Below, piece by piece: positions 31,688-43,000 of a stretch of DNA of 64,000 bases (position 1 is the stretch's first letter; the number at the start of each line of letters is the position of its first letter). Source of the stretch: Asterias amurensis (taxonomy: Eukaryota; Echinodermata; Asteroidea; Forcipulatida; Asteriidae); the NCBI RefSeq assembly GCF_032118995.1, contig NC_092666.1, forward strand, positions 3,360,001 to 3,424,000. Direction: 5' to 3'. The translations under genes were made by a program, and so were the position numbers. Below the pieces are notes generated by a model. That model did no database searches, was not told the origin of the DNA, and saw only the letters and a list, made by a program, of their open reading frames with translations.

Positions 31688-32510
31688 CAGTCCTCATGTG
31701 AGTAGGGGGCTAATATTGTTCTGTGAAGTGCTAAAGTGAGCAGGGAGAACGCCAGCAAAAAGCTCACCAAAAATAGGTGTATGGCCGGTTGCAAGTTGAG
31801 ACCAATCCAATACTCAATAATGTTTGAAGCAATATACACTACTAATGATCGAAGGACGGTTCGACTTCTTCGTCTTCCTATACACGGACAGTCCTCACAT
31901 GTGAGTAATCGTACTGTGAAGTGCAGAAGTGAGCAGGCCGCGGGAACACAGCAGCAAAAAGCTCACAAAAATGGGTGTATATTATACAGATGCAGATAAA
32001 CAGCTAGTTGCAAAAGTTGAGACCAAATGCAAGACTCAATAATATTTGAAGCATACACTAATGATCGAAGGATGGTTCTTCTTCTTCTTCTTCTTCTTCT
32101 TCTTCTTCTTCTTCTTCTTCTTCTTCTTCTTCTTCTTCTTCTTCTTCCTATACACGTTCAGTACTCACATGTGATACAAATCGTACTACGAAGTGCAGAA
32201 GTGAGCAGGCAGGGAGGACACAACAGCAAATGCCTCACAAAAATGGGTGTATTACAGATGCAGAGAAACGGTCAGTGCAAGTATGAGACCAAATGCAAGA
32301 CTCAATAATGTTTGAAGCAAAACAGTCCTCACATGACTGTGAGTAAACGGTCTGTGAAGTGCAGAAGTGAGCGGGGGAACACAGTAGCAAAAAGCTAACA
32401 CAAAATGGGTGCATATACAGATGCAGATGGCTAGTGCAAGTTGAGACCAAATGCAAGACCCGATAATGTTCGAAGCAAAATACGCTAATGATTGAAGGAC
32501 GGTCGTGTTG
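31688..32510. repeat. Tandem repeat 5' of the lectin gene
   Basis: Four imperfect units (from about 31688, 31888, 32158 and 32325). Each has CAGTCCTCACATGTGAGTA, GTGAAGTGCAGAAGTGAGCA, AGCAAAAAGCTCAC and ACTCAATAATGTTTGAAGCA. Units two and three are separated by an expanded CTT run. Confidence 0.8.
32079..32149. repeat. CTT trinucleotide microsatellite
   Basis: About 23 uninterrupted TTC/CTT units inside the tandem repeat. The poly-leucine frame across it is an artefact. Confidence 0.95.
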
Positions 32511-33059
32511 CTACTTTTATCGGCATCATAATTGTCCTAATTGGCCTAACGGTTACCATGGGAACTAATCCCAAACAAACAAGGGATTAATCGATCGTGG
32601 GTCATCACTCCTTTCTTCTTCTGCGAATTTGCCGACTGATGTACTTATCATACAGCTGGCATGGAAACTGGAAAGCAATAAATGACTGCCATAAATAACG
32701 GGGGATTGACATCAGCAAACTTCTATCATGCGCACTGCTGACAAATTGATTACCTTGGCCCACTTTTATGATGTTGTTTAGGAGAACAATCTGCTTAGCA
32801 GATATCTTTGCTGAGCACGAGTTGGGCACTGGATGTGGCAATAGTATAACCTGTTTCTGCTTAGCAGCATTTTTCCGTGCTAGACAAGATTTTGTGCTTA
32901 CTTGGGTGTACGTTTTCGAGCAAAAAAATTCTGTGTATTTTTCCTACGGCGGATTTTACTGTCATGCGTCCTCGAACTGGCTGGTCCTGGAGATCGAGAT
33001 CGCAACACATTCAATAAATTATTAGTATTATTATTTATTACAGGTTTTATGAAATTCGG

Positions 33060-33490
33060 CCGTGGTAATAATGTTCAAAACAAGAATTACTGATATCGTA
33101 AATAGTTTTTGACAATAGGGATGTTATAATGGTTTATGGTAATGGATACATTTTGTGTTTTTATTTTCAAATTATACACAAATTTTGTCCCCAAAAATAT
33201 ATACAAAACAAGAATTACTACTAGCGTAAATAATTTCTGACATTAAGGATGTTTTATTAATGGTAATGGGGAATTTTTGTTTCAAATTGTACACAAATTA
33301 TTTCTAAAAAATATATATACAAAACAAGAATTACTACTAGCGTAAATAATTTCTGACATTAAGGATGTTTTATTAAAGGTAATGGGGATTTTTGTACAAA
33401 TATTATTTAAATAAAATATATACAAACAAGAATTACTACTTGCGTAAATAGTTATTGAAATTAGGTTCATTATTTTGATGGTTTATGGTA
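33060..33490. repeat. Tandem repeat, ~105-130 bp unit
   Basis: Four imperfect units anchored on ACAAGAATTACTACTAGCGT near 33080, 33210, 33325 and 33425, AT-rich, with no coding content. Confidence 0.8.
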
Positions 33491-33539
33491 AATGGAGAAA
33501 TACGCTATTTACTAGAAGTTCGTAGTGGTTTTTCTGTCC

Positions 33540-33924
33540 TTAAAGGCAGTGAACATTATTGGTTGATACTCAAAATAATTGTTAGCATAAAACCTTACTT
33601 CGGTAACAAGTAATAGGGAGAGGTTGATGGTGTAAAACAATGTGATAAACGGCTCCCTCTGAAGTGACGTAGTTTTCGAGAAGGAAGTAATTTTCCGCAA
33701 ATTTGATTTCGAGACCTCAGATTTAGAATTGTTGGTCTCGAAATCAAGCATCTGAAAGCACACAACTTCGTGTGACAAGGTGTTTTTTCTTCCGTTATTA
33801 TCTCGCAACTTCGACGACCAATATTGAGCTCAAATTTTCACAGGTTTGTTATTTTAAGCGTAGTTGAGATACACCAAGCGAGAAGACTGGTATTTGCCAA
33901 TATTATAGGGTCCAGTGTCTTTAA
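33540..33924. mobile_element. MITE, GCAGTGGACAC family
   Basis: Complete copy with decayed termini (GCAGTGAACATTATTGG on the left, CCAGTGTCTTTAAAGG on the right). Confidence 0.8.
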
Positions 33925-34316
33925 AGGTAGCTAGTCTGAAAAAATTGCTATCGACCCAATAAAAACACTTATTCTGTTGTTGGTACCCTCACCTTTTCAA
34001 CTATTGTTTTAATAATATTTACCAATTAGCCTCATATGAGCTGTACTGGATGTAGGCCTAGCGTAGTTCCCAATAATTGTTTCCATTTGTGTATATACTG
34101 CGTCCTTATACCCGACCAAGAAAAATAAATCATTGATTCTGTCGGATTGAAATTGGACAGGGGGAATGATGGAGTGACAACTGACAAGGCCAATCTAGAA
34201 AACAAAGGGCAATATTTGCATCTGCATGTCTGTTGGTGTGGACTGGTGTTATCTGCACCGGTTAAGTTATTAAATGGGCTGGACTCCTTTGTTAGTGATT
34301 GTCATAGAGCTGCTTA

Positions 34317-34697
34317 TAAAGGCAGTGGACACTATTGGTAATTGTCAAAGACTAGCCTTCACAGTTGGTGTATCTCAACATATGCATAACCCCTGTAAAA
34401 ATTTGAGCTCAATCGGTCATCAAACTTGCGAGATAATAATGAAAGAAAAAAACACCCTTGTCACAGGAAGTTGTGTCCGTTTAGATGGTTGATTTCGAGA
34501 CCTCAAGTTCTAAATCTGAGGTCTCGAAATCATATTCATGGAAAATTACTTCTTTCTCGTAAACTATGGCACTTCAGAGGGAGCCGTTTCTCACAATGTT
34601 TTTATACTATCAACATCTCCCCATTACTCGTCAACAAGAAAGGTTTTATGCTAATAATTATTTTAAGTAATTAACAATAGTGTCCACTGCCTTTAAG
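34317..34697. mobile_element. MITE, GCAGTGGACAC family, nested
   Basis: Complete reverse-orientation copy, inserted between GAGCTGCTTA and AGCACACAAAAAATAGC. It therefore splits an older GCTAAGCA-family MITE whose remainder runs to about 34855. Confidence 0.8.
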
Positions 34698-34857
34698 CAC
34701 ACAAAAAATAGCTAAACGCGCTTAACTTATGCTTACCAGAGAGGACGAGGTTGCCAATCAAATCACAATGTCGCGTGTTTTTTGTAACCGGCAAACTGCT
34801 TATTTTTCCTTAGCATAATAATTGCTTAAGCAATATGTTCTATGAAATTGGGCCCTT

Positions 34858-35180
34858 TGTTCTCACTTGGTGTATCCTAACATAATTTGTCTAAAAAACA
34901 AAATCTGTGAAGATTTAGACTCAATTGGTCATCGAAGTGGATAGTAAAGGAAAGGAGAAAAAAACACTCGTAGCGCAAAGTGTGCGTTCAGATGCATAAA
35001 AAGGCTTTCAGTACTGAAGTGTTTTCAAATTTTGGTGATAAATTATACTTTCTCGAAATACGTTACTTCAGAGAAAGCCGTTTGTCACAATGTTATATAG
35101 TATCAACAGCTCTCCATTGCTCGTTACTAAGTATGCTAACAGTTTCAGTAATTACCATATAGTGTCCAGTGCCTTTAATA
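34858..35180. mobile_element. MITE, GCAGTGGACAC family, degenerate
   Basis: Old copy lacking its left terminus; the right end reads AGTGTCCAGTGCCTTTAA. Confidence 0.65.
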
Positions 35181-35399
35181 TTCTGTACTTGTTGTGGCCC
35201 CTCGAATATTAGGACAAATATTGATTGCTTCGGGTCCTTTGATTAAAATTTCCACATCAGAGAGATAATCCTTGGAGTGTTCTATTTTCTCAAGGCGAAG
35301 CAGAGGGATCAGAGGTTCAGCCACAGGACGAATACAATCTGGACCAACCATTGTTTTAAAGGCACTAGACGCTATTGGTAATTACCCCCAAAATAGTTG

Positions 35400-35767
35400 T
35401 TAAAGGCAGTGGACACTATTGGTACAGAAAAAACAAACAGTTCACAGATTTACAAATAATTTACAGGGTTTACAGAAGGTAATGGTGAAAGACTTCTCTT
35501 TAAATATTAGTCCATGAAATGCTTTACTTTTTGAGAAAACGGTTAAAACAATATAAATTCTCGTTAGCGACGGATTTGTTATAAACACATGCAATGACAC
35601 GGCGAAACGCGCGAAAACAGGAGTGGGTTTTCCCGTTATTTTCTCCCGACTCCGATGTCCGATTGAGCCTAAATTTTCACAGGATTGTTGTTTTACATTT
35701 AAGTTGTGATGCACGAAGTGTTGGACTTGGACAGTACTGTTTACCGAAAGTGTATAATGTCTTTAAA
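35400..35767. mobile_element. MITE, ACCGAAAGxGT family
   Basis: Starts TTAAAGGCAGTGGAC and ends ATAATGTCTTTAAAGG. The interior (CACAGATTTACAAATAATTT, AAAACAGGAGTGGGTTTTCC) matches 58922-59296 inverted. It shares its outer ends with the GCAGTGGACAC family but not its interior. Confidence 0.75.
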
Positions 35768-36159
35768 GGCAGTGGACGCTATTAGTAATTAATTACTCAA
35801 AATAATTATTGGCATAAAACCTTAATTTGTAACTAGTATAGTAGGGAGAGGTTGCTAATATAAAACCTTGTGATAAACAGCTTCCTCTGAAGTGGTGTAG
35901 TTTTTGAGAAAGAAGTAATTTTCCACAAATTTGATATCGAGACCTCAAGTTTAGAATTTGAGGTCTCGAAATCAAGCATCTGAAAGTACACAACTTCGTG
36001 TGACAAGGGTGTTTTTTCTTCCATTGTTATCTCGCAACTTCAACGACCAACTGAGCTCAAATTTTCACAGGTTTGTTATTTTACCCATAATATGTTGAGA
36101 TACACCAAGTGAGAAGACTGGTCTTTGACAATTACCAATAGTGTCCAGTGTCTTTAAAG
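35763..36159. mobile_element. MITE, GCAGTGGACAC family
   Basis: Complete copy abutting the previous element through a shared TTTAAAGGCAGTGGAC. Confidence 0.8.
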
Positions 36160-36164
36160 GAACA

Positions 36165-37225
36165 CGTACAATATCTTTATACGTCTACTGTAACAAAAAT
36201 CTGCCATTGTTGCTACATGTTTAAATACCCCTGGTCAGAAGTGATTCGAATTGATGATTCCAGGATGCTTGACCCACTTCTGGGTCAGGCTGACTAGGTA
36301 GTCAAAAGATTTGATTTTAGTTAACATTGTGAACAAATCCTGTAAAATTTACGGTCCTTTACCTGACAGCTAGGGTGCCTGTTAAATCACCGTAAACTTC
36401 ACAGTGTTTGTAAATAATTGAAGGGATAGTTTGAAAAACTTCCACGGTGAAATTTACTGCATTTTTACAATGTAGATTATGCGTCAATTTCACCCATTTA
36501 TGTGTTACTTTGTTACAAATTCAGTATCAGTCCCCCATAAGACCGGGTTAAACTTGACAAATTATATACTTTGCCTTTTAATTGACAGGTATAGTACAAT
36601 GGTTGACACGGGTAATGAAGACGAGCAAAGTATACTGTTCGAAACGTCGAGACCAAACCGGCTCTGTTCAGAGACAACACTCACACAAAAGAGATTTACA
36701 CATGGTTGTACCACTTAATTTTTAAAACCAACCTGTCTATTTGGTCATGACGAAACAGTAACGATTTAACTAAGTATTATACTTTTTATTTTGTGTACAC
36801 CAAAATTAAGCAGCTTTTATATACAGCCTTTTTTAATTGAAAAAAACGATGTAGTTATTAAAAAAAAATAAACAATCTGTACGCATTTTATACTAAGTCG
36901 CACGTGTCCATTTTTGTGTTAATATTTTTTGCATTTTAGTGCAAGAGTATATTGTTGCTGCACTTTTTCAATAAAATACAATAAGGCTCACACGTACACC
37001 TCCCAATATATAATTGTATTAATAAAATATTCTGTGCATTTTCCAACATTTTTTACTTCTAAGTGACTCTTCAACTTCAAAGACTCTTGGACCTGATCTC
37101 CCCTATTAGATACGTGGAATGGTCCATTCTAGGGTATAGGACACCAAATTATAACAATGCTGGTAAAAAGTAAAATGAGCACAGTCAATTGGACGATAAT
37201 GTACCTTGTAGTTATCGCGGTCTAA
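36165..37225. other. No gene seen
   Basis: AT-rich sequence. I could not tie the open frame at 36479-36718 to a family. Confidence 0.5.
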
Positions 37226-37229
37226 TTAC

Positions 37230-37592
37230 CAACATACATTCATAACCATGAAATCTCTCTCTCAGTCTCAATCGACCTACCGTCTCAGGAGTTCTCAAGA
37301 TCCCACATTGTTATCTCACCCATCTAGGAAATCTTGGGTAACTTTAGGTGATCGGGCATTTCTATACGCCGCTCCAAAGCGTTGGAACAATCTCCCATTA
37401 GACAGTCTTCTTCATTTAATGTATTTAAATCTAAGTCAATTCTTGTGTTTGTGTATTTGTTTTTTCATATTTATTTTCTGTTTTTTTTTGTATTCTATGT
37501 AATGCGCAGTAGAGTATATTTATATAGGTATCTGCGCAATATAAATCTCCGTATTATTATTATTATTATTACTATTATTATTATTACTCAAG
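37230..37592 (+). mobile_element. LINE 3' end (CR1/L2-like)
   Basis: The frame SYPSRKSWVTLGDRAFLYAAP-like to KRWNNLP is the conserved C-terminus of non-LTR retrotransposon ORF2. It is followed by an AT-rich 3' region with ATCTGCGCAATATAAATCTC and an ATT repeat tail, typical of 5'-truncated CR1/L2-type insertions. Confidence 0.75.
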
Positions 37593-37935
37593 TCTGACGT
37601 CATTACCACAATATGTAAACAACACATTTTTTATACTTTAAATTTTTTTTTTACTAAACTAGGGTATCAACCAACAAGGTATCCTTCAAACATGAATTGT
37701 TTTTTCACATGAATTTTTATATTAATTTTACTGACTGTAAATGTAGATTGTAATGTTCTGAAAAATGAACACTTTATTTCATTTATCATGACTTGTCATT
37801 TAGTCTGACGTCATTACCACAATATGTAAACAACACATTTTTTATACTTTTAATTTTTTTTTACTAAACGTAGATTGTAATGTTCTGAAAAAAATGAACA
37901 CTTCATTTCATTTAACATGACTTGTCATTTTAACT
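37590..37935. repeat. Direct duplication (~110 bp), two copies
   Basis: GTCTGACGTCATTACCACAA at about 37592 recurs at 37802, each followed by ATGTAAACAACACATTTTTT and later by TAGATTGTAATGTTCTGAAA. Confidence 0.75.
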
Positions 37936-38004
37936 TATTATGACTGACAATAGTACGTTTCGTCACCATGACGGTAGCATCAGTCAGATATGGCGAGTAG
38001 TGAG

Positions 38005-38585
38005 TAAGTCACTCGGCAGACATTTGGGTTATTTAGTGAACGAGTCGGTCAGTGGCAGTGAGTCAATGAGTCAGTCATGGTAGTGAGTCAATCAATCGTA
38101 AGGGCATTGAGTCAGTCAGTCAGTGAGTCGGTGAGTTAGTCAGCGAGTGAGCCAGTCAATCCTCAAGGCAGTGAGTTAGTCAGTTAATGGGTGAGTCAGT
38201 CGAGGGGTTAGTCAGGCAGTGAGTAAGTCACGTCACTCAGGAAGTGAGTCATTCAATCACTAGGAAATGAGTCAGTCAGTCAGTGAATTAGTCAGGCAGT
38301 GAGTTAGTCAGTTACTAAGTCTTTGAGTGAGTTATCAAGTCAACGAACTAGTCAGGCAATGAGTCAGTGAGCGAGGCACTCAGTGAGTCGGTCAATTTTT
38401 AAGGCAATGGGTGAGGGTGAGTAGACTACTCAATTATCAAGTCAGACAGTTAGTGAGTCAGTCAAGGAAATGAGTCAACCAGTCATTCAATAAGTCAGTC
38501 AGTGCATCAGTGAGTCGCCAAGTTAGTAAGTCCATTATTTCGACAGTGAGTAGTTCAGTCAGACAGTGAGTCAATCAATCAATAA
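38005..38585. repeat. Degenerate CAGT/GAGT tetranucleotide-type repeat
   Basis: About 580 bases of irregular GTCAGTCAGTGAGT permutations, with occasional AATCAATC and AGGCA interruptions. Confidence 0.85.
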
Positions 38586-38620
38586 AATAACCTGTTGACT
38601 CCCCGTACTACAAGACCAGC

Positions 38621-38789
38621 CGTCGATTTCACAAAACTCTTCCTAACTTTAAGACAAATCTTAGGACATGAGACGAGTCGTAACCCTGCACTGTAGCATG
38701 CAGACCTTAAGATTAATCCTAAGTTAGAACGAGTTACTCGTCCCAACTCGAGATAAGACGAGTTCTAACTCTTTGTGAAATCGACCCCT
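38621..38789. mobile_element. Palindromic MITE, GAGTTAGGAC-like
   Basis: GTCGATTTCACAAAACTC to CTAACTCTTTGTGAAATCGAC; contains GCACTGTAGCATGCAGACC, shared with 42308-42467. Confidence 0.75.
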
Positions 38790-38794
38790 GGTCT

Positions 38795-39460
38795 TAGATT
38801 CACAAGCAACAGGCTCCTTGTTCCCTGGTCTCGTCTAGCCAGCTACGGGGACAGGGGGTTTTCCATTACAGCACCCAGGCTCTGGAATTCACTCCCTGAA
38901 AACCTCGGTGAAATACATTAATGTCATGTTATGTAAAAAACTTTGCCGATTTGACCCAAACATTTTGATTAAAAATTGAATAGGTATTTTGATGGGGTCG
39001 AGAAAAGTTACAAGCTTTCATTTGAGCCATTGCTCGAAAAAGTCCGCCAATTATTAGTAGCAGTGAAATAAAGTGCTCAATATCAGTTTTTGTCGGGATC
39101 CCGACAACATATCACGTGACCAATTCCTATGTGTTTTATAAAAAAAAAACGTTTTAAGTTTTTGTCACGGTTCCTGACCATTAAAGGTAAAAGTTAAACT
39201 TATTTTCGCTAGAGCGCGTGATACTCTTTCAAATACCATTCACTCAAACAAATCTATGATTTAATGTTTGGGGCCAAAAATCTGACATAACATCTTTAAC
39301 ATCTCCATCTTTCAGCAGCAACTTAAGACACACCTGTTCACACTTGCTTTCCCTAACACTTGAGAATTCCCTCTTTTCCATCTTGACCGGCGCCTTTGAA
39401 TGGTTTTACACCAGATTTAGTGCGACTTTATAAATGCCGTGTAATTATTATTATTTCACA
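38795..39460 (+). mobile_element. LINE 3' fragment split by an insertion
   Basis: Reads RSRLAS, GDRGFSITAPRLWNSLPENL (to ~38920) and resumes at about 39297 with SPSFQQQLKTHLFTLAFPNT, a CR1/L2-type ORF2 C-terminus followed by TTATAAATGCCGTGTAATT and an ATT tail. The ~380 bp between carries inverted ends near ATGTCATGTTATGT and ACATAACATC, so it is probably a MITE. Confidence 0.7.
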
Positions 39461-39991
39461 GGTCCCTCATACCTATTTTTATAATCATCATACCTTTGAT
39501 CTTGCTATTCTTATTAATTGACCATTGTTAGTTGCATCATGGTGCAACTTGCTCTCTAATCTTACCCTTTCATGTCTCCCTGCATTGTTGTCGAACAATA
39601 CATTTACCACTTGTATGGTCCAGTAACCCATCCTTTCATTCTAAACATCCTTTGTCCTCGCCACTTCACTCCTATTGGTTCATAGCCACCAATATTGTCT
39701 CTGAAATAGAAACTTTGATTGGCTGTTATTTTCCCGCCTCTTTCTGGATCCTTTCCTTAATCCCTTTCCCCTCTCTTTTTCTATAAATGGATATGTATTT
39801 GTTTGTACTTGTTTTATGCCTCTGAAGAAGGTCCGGATTGGATCGAAAGCTAAGGCCATCTACCCTATTCATTATTAATTATTATTATTAATTTATATCA
39901 ACCAAATAATCAATAAACTTCGACTCATCAATCTGTGTGAAGTTGATGGTGCTGATCAATACGTCCTAAATTGCGGTATCCACTGACTCGA

Positions 39992-40014
39992 TCAAATCCC
40001 TGACACCTTGGTCG
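39992..40014 (-). CDS. aGPCR exon 18, candidate C-terminus
   Basis: After TTTAG, phase 1, encodes (A)TKVSGI and TGA. It is supported only by the splice site, phase and position; another terminal exon is possible. Confidence 0.4.
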
Positions 40015-43000
40015 CTAAACATGAAAAATAAAAGTGAATAAAGAGTACATTTTTGAGAAATTTCCTTGATAAGGGGGCCGATGTGCAGATTACGGGTCCC
40101 GTGGAAGTTTCATGTTAATTTATGGCAACCATTATAAATGCATTCTTATGAGTTCCTTAGAAAAAAAATGATGTTGCCATTTTTTAAATTGACCTTTAGT
40201 GACCTTGACCTGAGGTCTAAGGTCAGGCATCATTTTCACCTAAAAATCTCCTTTTTGGACAGGTTTTCAAATAGAGTTTCAAGGCAATTGAGCATCCACT
40301 GTAGTAGATAAGACAAGTTCTCAAGTTTTAACCTACTCTTAATGCTTGCAATGTGTGATAATGTCTTGTATTTAGATTTTAGACCTAATTGCTTTTTTAA
40401 TACTTCTGGATTTCTATTTATTAAGTTTTTTTACTAACTGGTTGAATGTTTTAGATAATTTTTACTCCCGTTGTTATAATTCAGTATTTCTTAAATTTTA
40501 GTTTGTCCATTTTTCTATGTTAAGCGCCCTTGAGCATGTTAACATGACTTTGGGCGCTACATCAGTTTTTGTATTATTGTTATTATTTACAAAAAACATA
40601 ATCTATCCAGCAAGTAGATATACGCAAGCAATTCCAAAGTGAACTTACCTACTGTGGCTTTGGTGGAGTCCTGGGTAATTGATAAGTTTTGGACTTTGGA
40701 TGATTTCTGATTAAACTTCTGTCTGACCTAAGTAAAGAAAGTCAAGAACAGTTTGATTTTCGGCAATGTCACAAAAACGCTACCTTCTTTTGTTTTGAAA
40801 TTGTCACAGGTTAGTTTTATTATTGTAAAATGGAGAGATGAATAAATAAATAAATAAAAAAATACATACATAAAAACAATCAAATGAATAATTAAATTTA
40901 AAAAAAAAAAGAATTTAAAAATAAAAAATGAAAAGGCAAACAAATAAAATACATGCTGGAAATTACTGGCTTTTCATTGAAGTTAAAACTGATGCAGAAA
41001 AAATTGTTTGGGTGAGTAGTCATAATTACAATTAAAGATCACAGCAGTTAAAATATATAAGGTGCTATTCCATCAAGATCATAGCGCACTAGAAAGAAAT
41101 TAACTTGGAAAAAGGTGAGTCTTGAAGGCAGTGGACACTATTGGTAATTACTCAAAATAATTGTTAGCATAAAACCCTGGTAACGAGTAATGGGGAGAGG
41201 TTAATAGTATAAAACATTGTGAGAAACGGCTCCCTCTGAAGTGGAGTAGTTTTCCACGAATTAAATTTCGAGACCTCAGATTTAGAACTTGAGGTCTCGA
41301 AATCAACCATCTAAACGCACACAACTTCGCGTGACAAGTGTGTTTTTTTTTCCTTCATTATTATCTCGCAAGTTCGATTACCGATTGAGCTCAAATTTTC
41401 ACACGTTTATTTTATGCATATGTTGAGATACACCAACTGTGAAGGCTAGTCTTCCAATTACCAACAGTGTCCACTGCCTTTAAGGATTTTACTAGAAGTG
41501 GATAGAGTACTTGATTCCATAGGGATCAAATCATTGGCCCATCCACACTGGAGCTTTGGTTATTATTGGTTCTTCTGATTATTACTTATCGATTGGTTTA
41601 TTTCACAAATAAAAGCTTCACAGCCTAAAGAAGGCTGAATTGATTTTTATTTTTTACAACATTAAGAAAAGTTGAAAATTTAAATATATTTTAGTATAAA
41701 CTGTACAACAATAGGACAAAATTTAAAATTGTTTTAAAATCCAAAATACGTGGATACAGCAACATTATTGTTATGGCGTTGCATTGTTGTACTGAAGTAT
41801 GGAAATAAATGTGAGTTTAATTAAATATAATAATAAGTCAGTTGTAGTCAGAAATGTAGCACTTCTGCAGTTAATGACGCAGCGATTTGTTCCTTCTATT
41901 TAATTATGTCACCAAACTCTGGCAAAGTTTGTTTATACTTTGGAGGTTGCTGTCTTTGCATCTTTGTCAGTCAAACGAAAAGAACTTCCAAAATTCCTGT
42001 ACTTGATCGATATTTAAAGAGGATGTAGTTTTCTTTATATTGTAATTGTTTTCAGGCACTTTGTTTCTAATCATTAAAACAATACTCACTTCTTTATCAA
42101 ACACACATTGTGAGAGGAACACAAAAAGTCCCTGTTGAAAAAAAGGGAGACAGAAGTTTCATGAAATTAAAAAAATTCCCATTTTCGAGTATTATTTGTG
42201 CAACATAATGCCAATTGTATTCATGTAAAGACAACGGAGCTTCGGGAAAGGCAAACTTATATGTTGCAAATCATTACACTGGAAACCATTGTCAAGTTGA
42301 CCTGCTGTCGAGTTCACAAAAACCTCTTTCTAACTTAGGATTATTCGTATGACTTAAGGACGAGTCACAGACCTGCACTGTAGCATGCAGACCTTGTCCT
42401 AAGTTAGGACGAATTACTCGTCCTTACTCTAGATAAGACGGGTCCTATTTTGTGAAATCGACAGCTGATCATTTATTTTTCCTAGTCGTCTTATTGAAAA
42501 CTACTATCAACTTGACTCGGACATGTTTCTTGCCAAGTCGTCTTACTGGAAACTTTTATGTCGACTTGACCTTATCATGTATCTTGTCAAGTCGTCTTAC
42601 TGGAAACTATTATGTCGACTTGACTTGATCATGTATCTTGGCAAGTCATCTTACTGGAAACTAGTATGTCGACTTGACTTGATCATGTATCTTGGCAAGT
42701 CGTCTTACTGGAAACTATTATGTCGACTTGACTTGATCATGTATCTTGGCAAGTCATCTTACTGGAAACTAGTATGTCGACTTGACTTGATCATGTATCT
42801 TGGCAAGTCGTCTTACTGGAAACGATTATGTCGACTTGACTTCATCATGTATCTTGGTAAGTCGTCTTACTGGAAACGATTATGTCGACTTGACTTGATT
42901 ATGTATCTTGGCAAGTCGTCTTACTGGAAACTATTGTCTCGACTTGACTTGATCATGTATCTTGGCAAGTCGTCGTACTGAAAACTATTATGTCGACTTG

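Noticed and set aside
32027-32308. Poly-leucine protein
   Set aside because: Translation of a CTT microsatellite.
42523-42981. 152-residue periodic protein
   Set aside because: Opposite strand inside a GPCR intron; open only because the period is 54.
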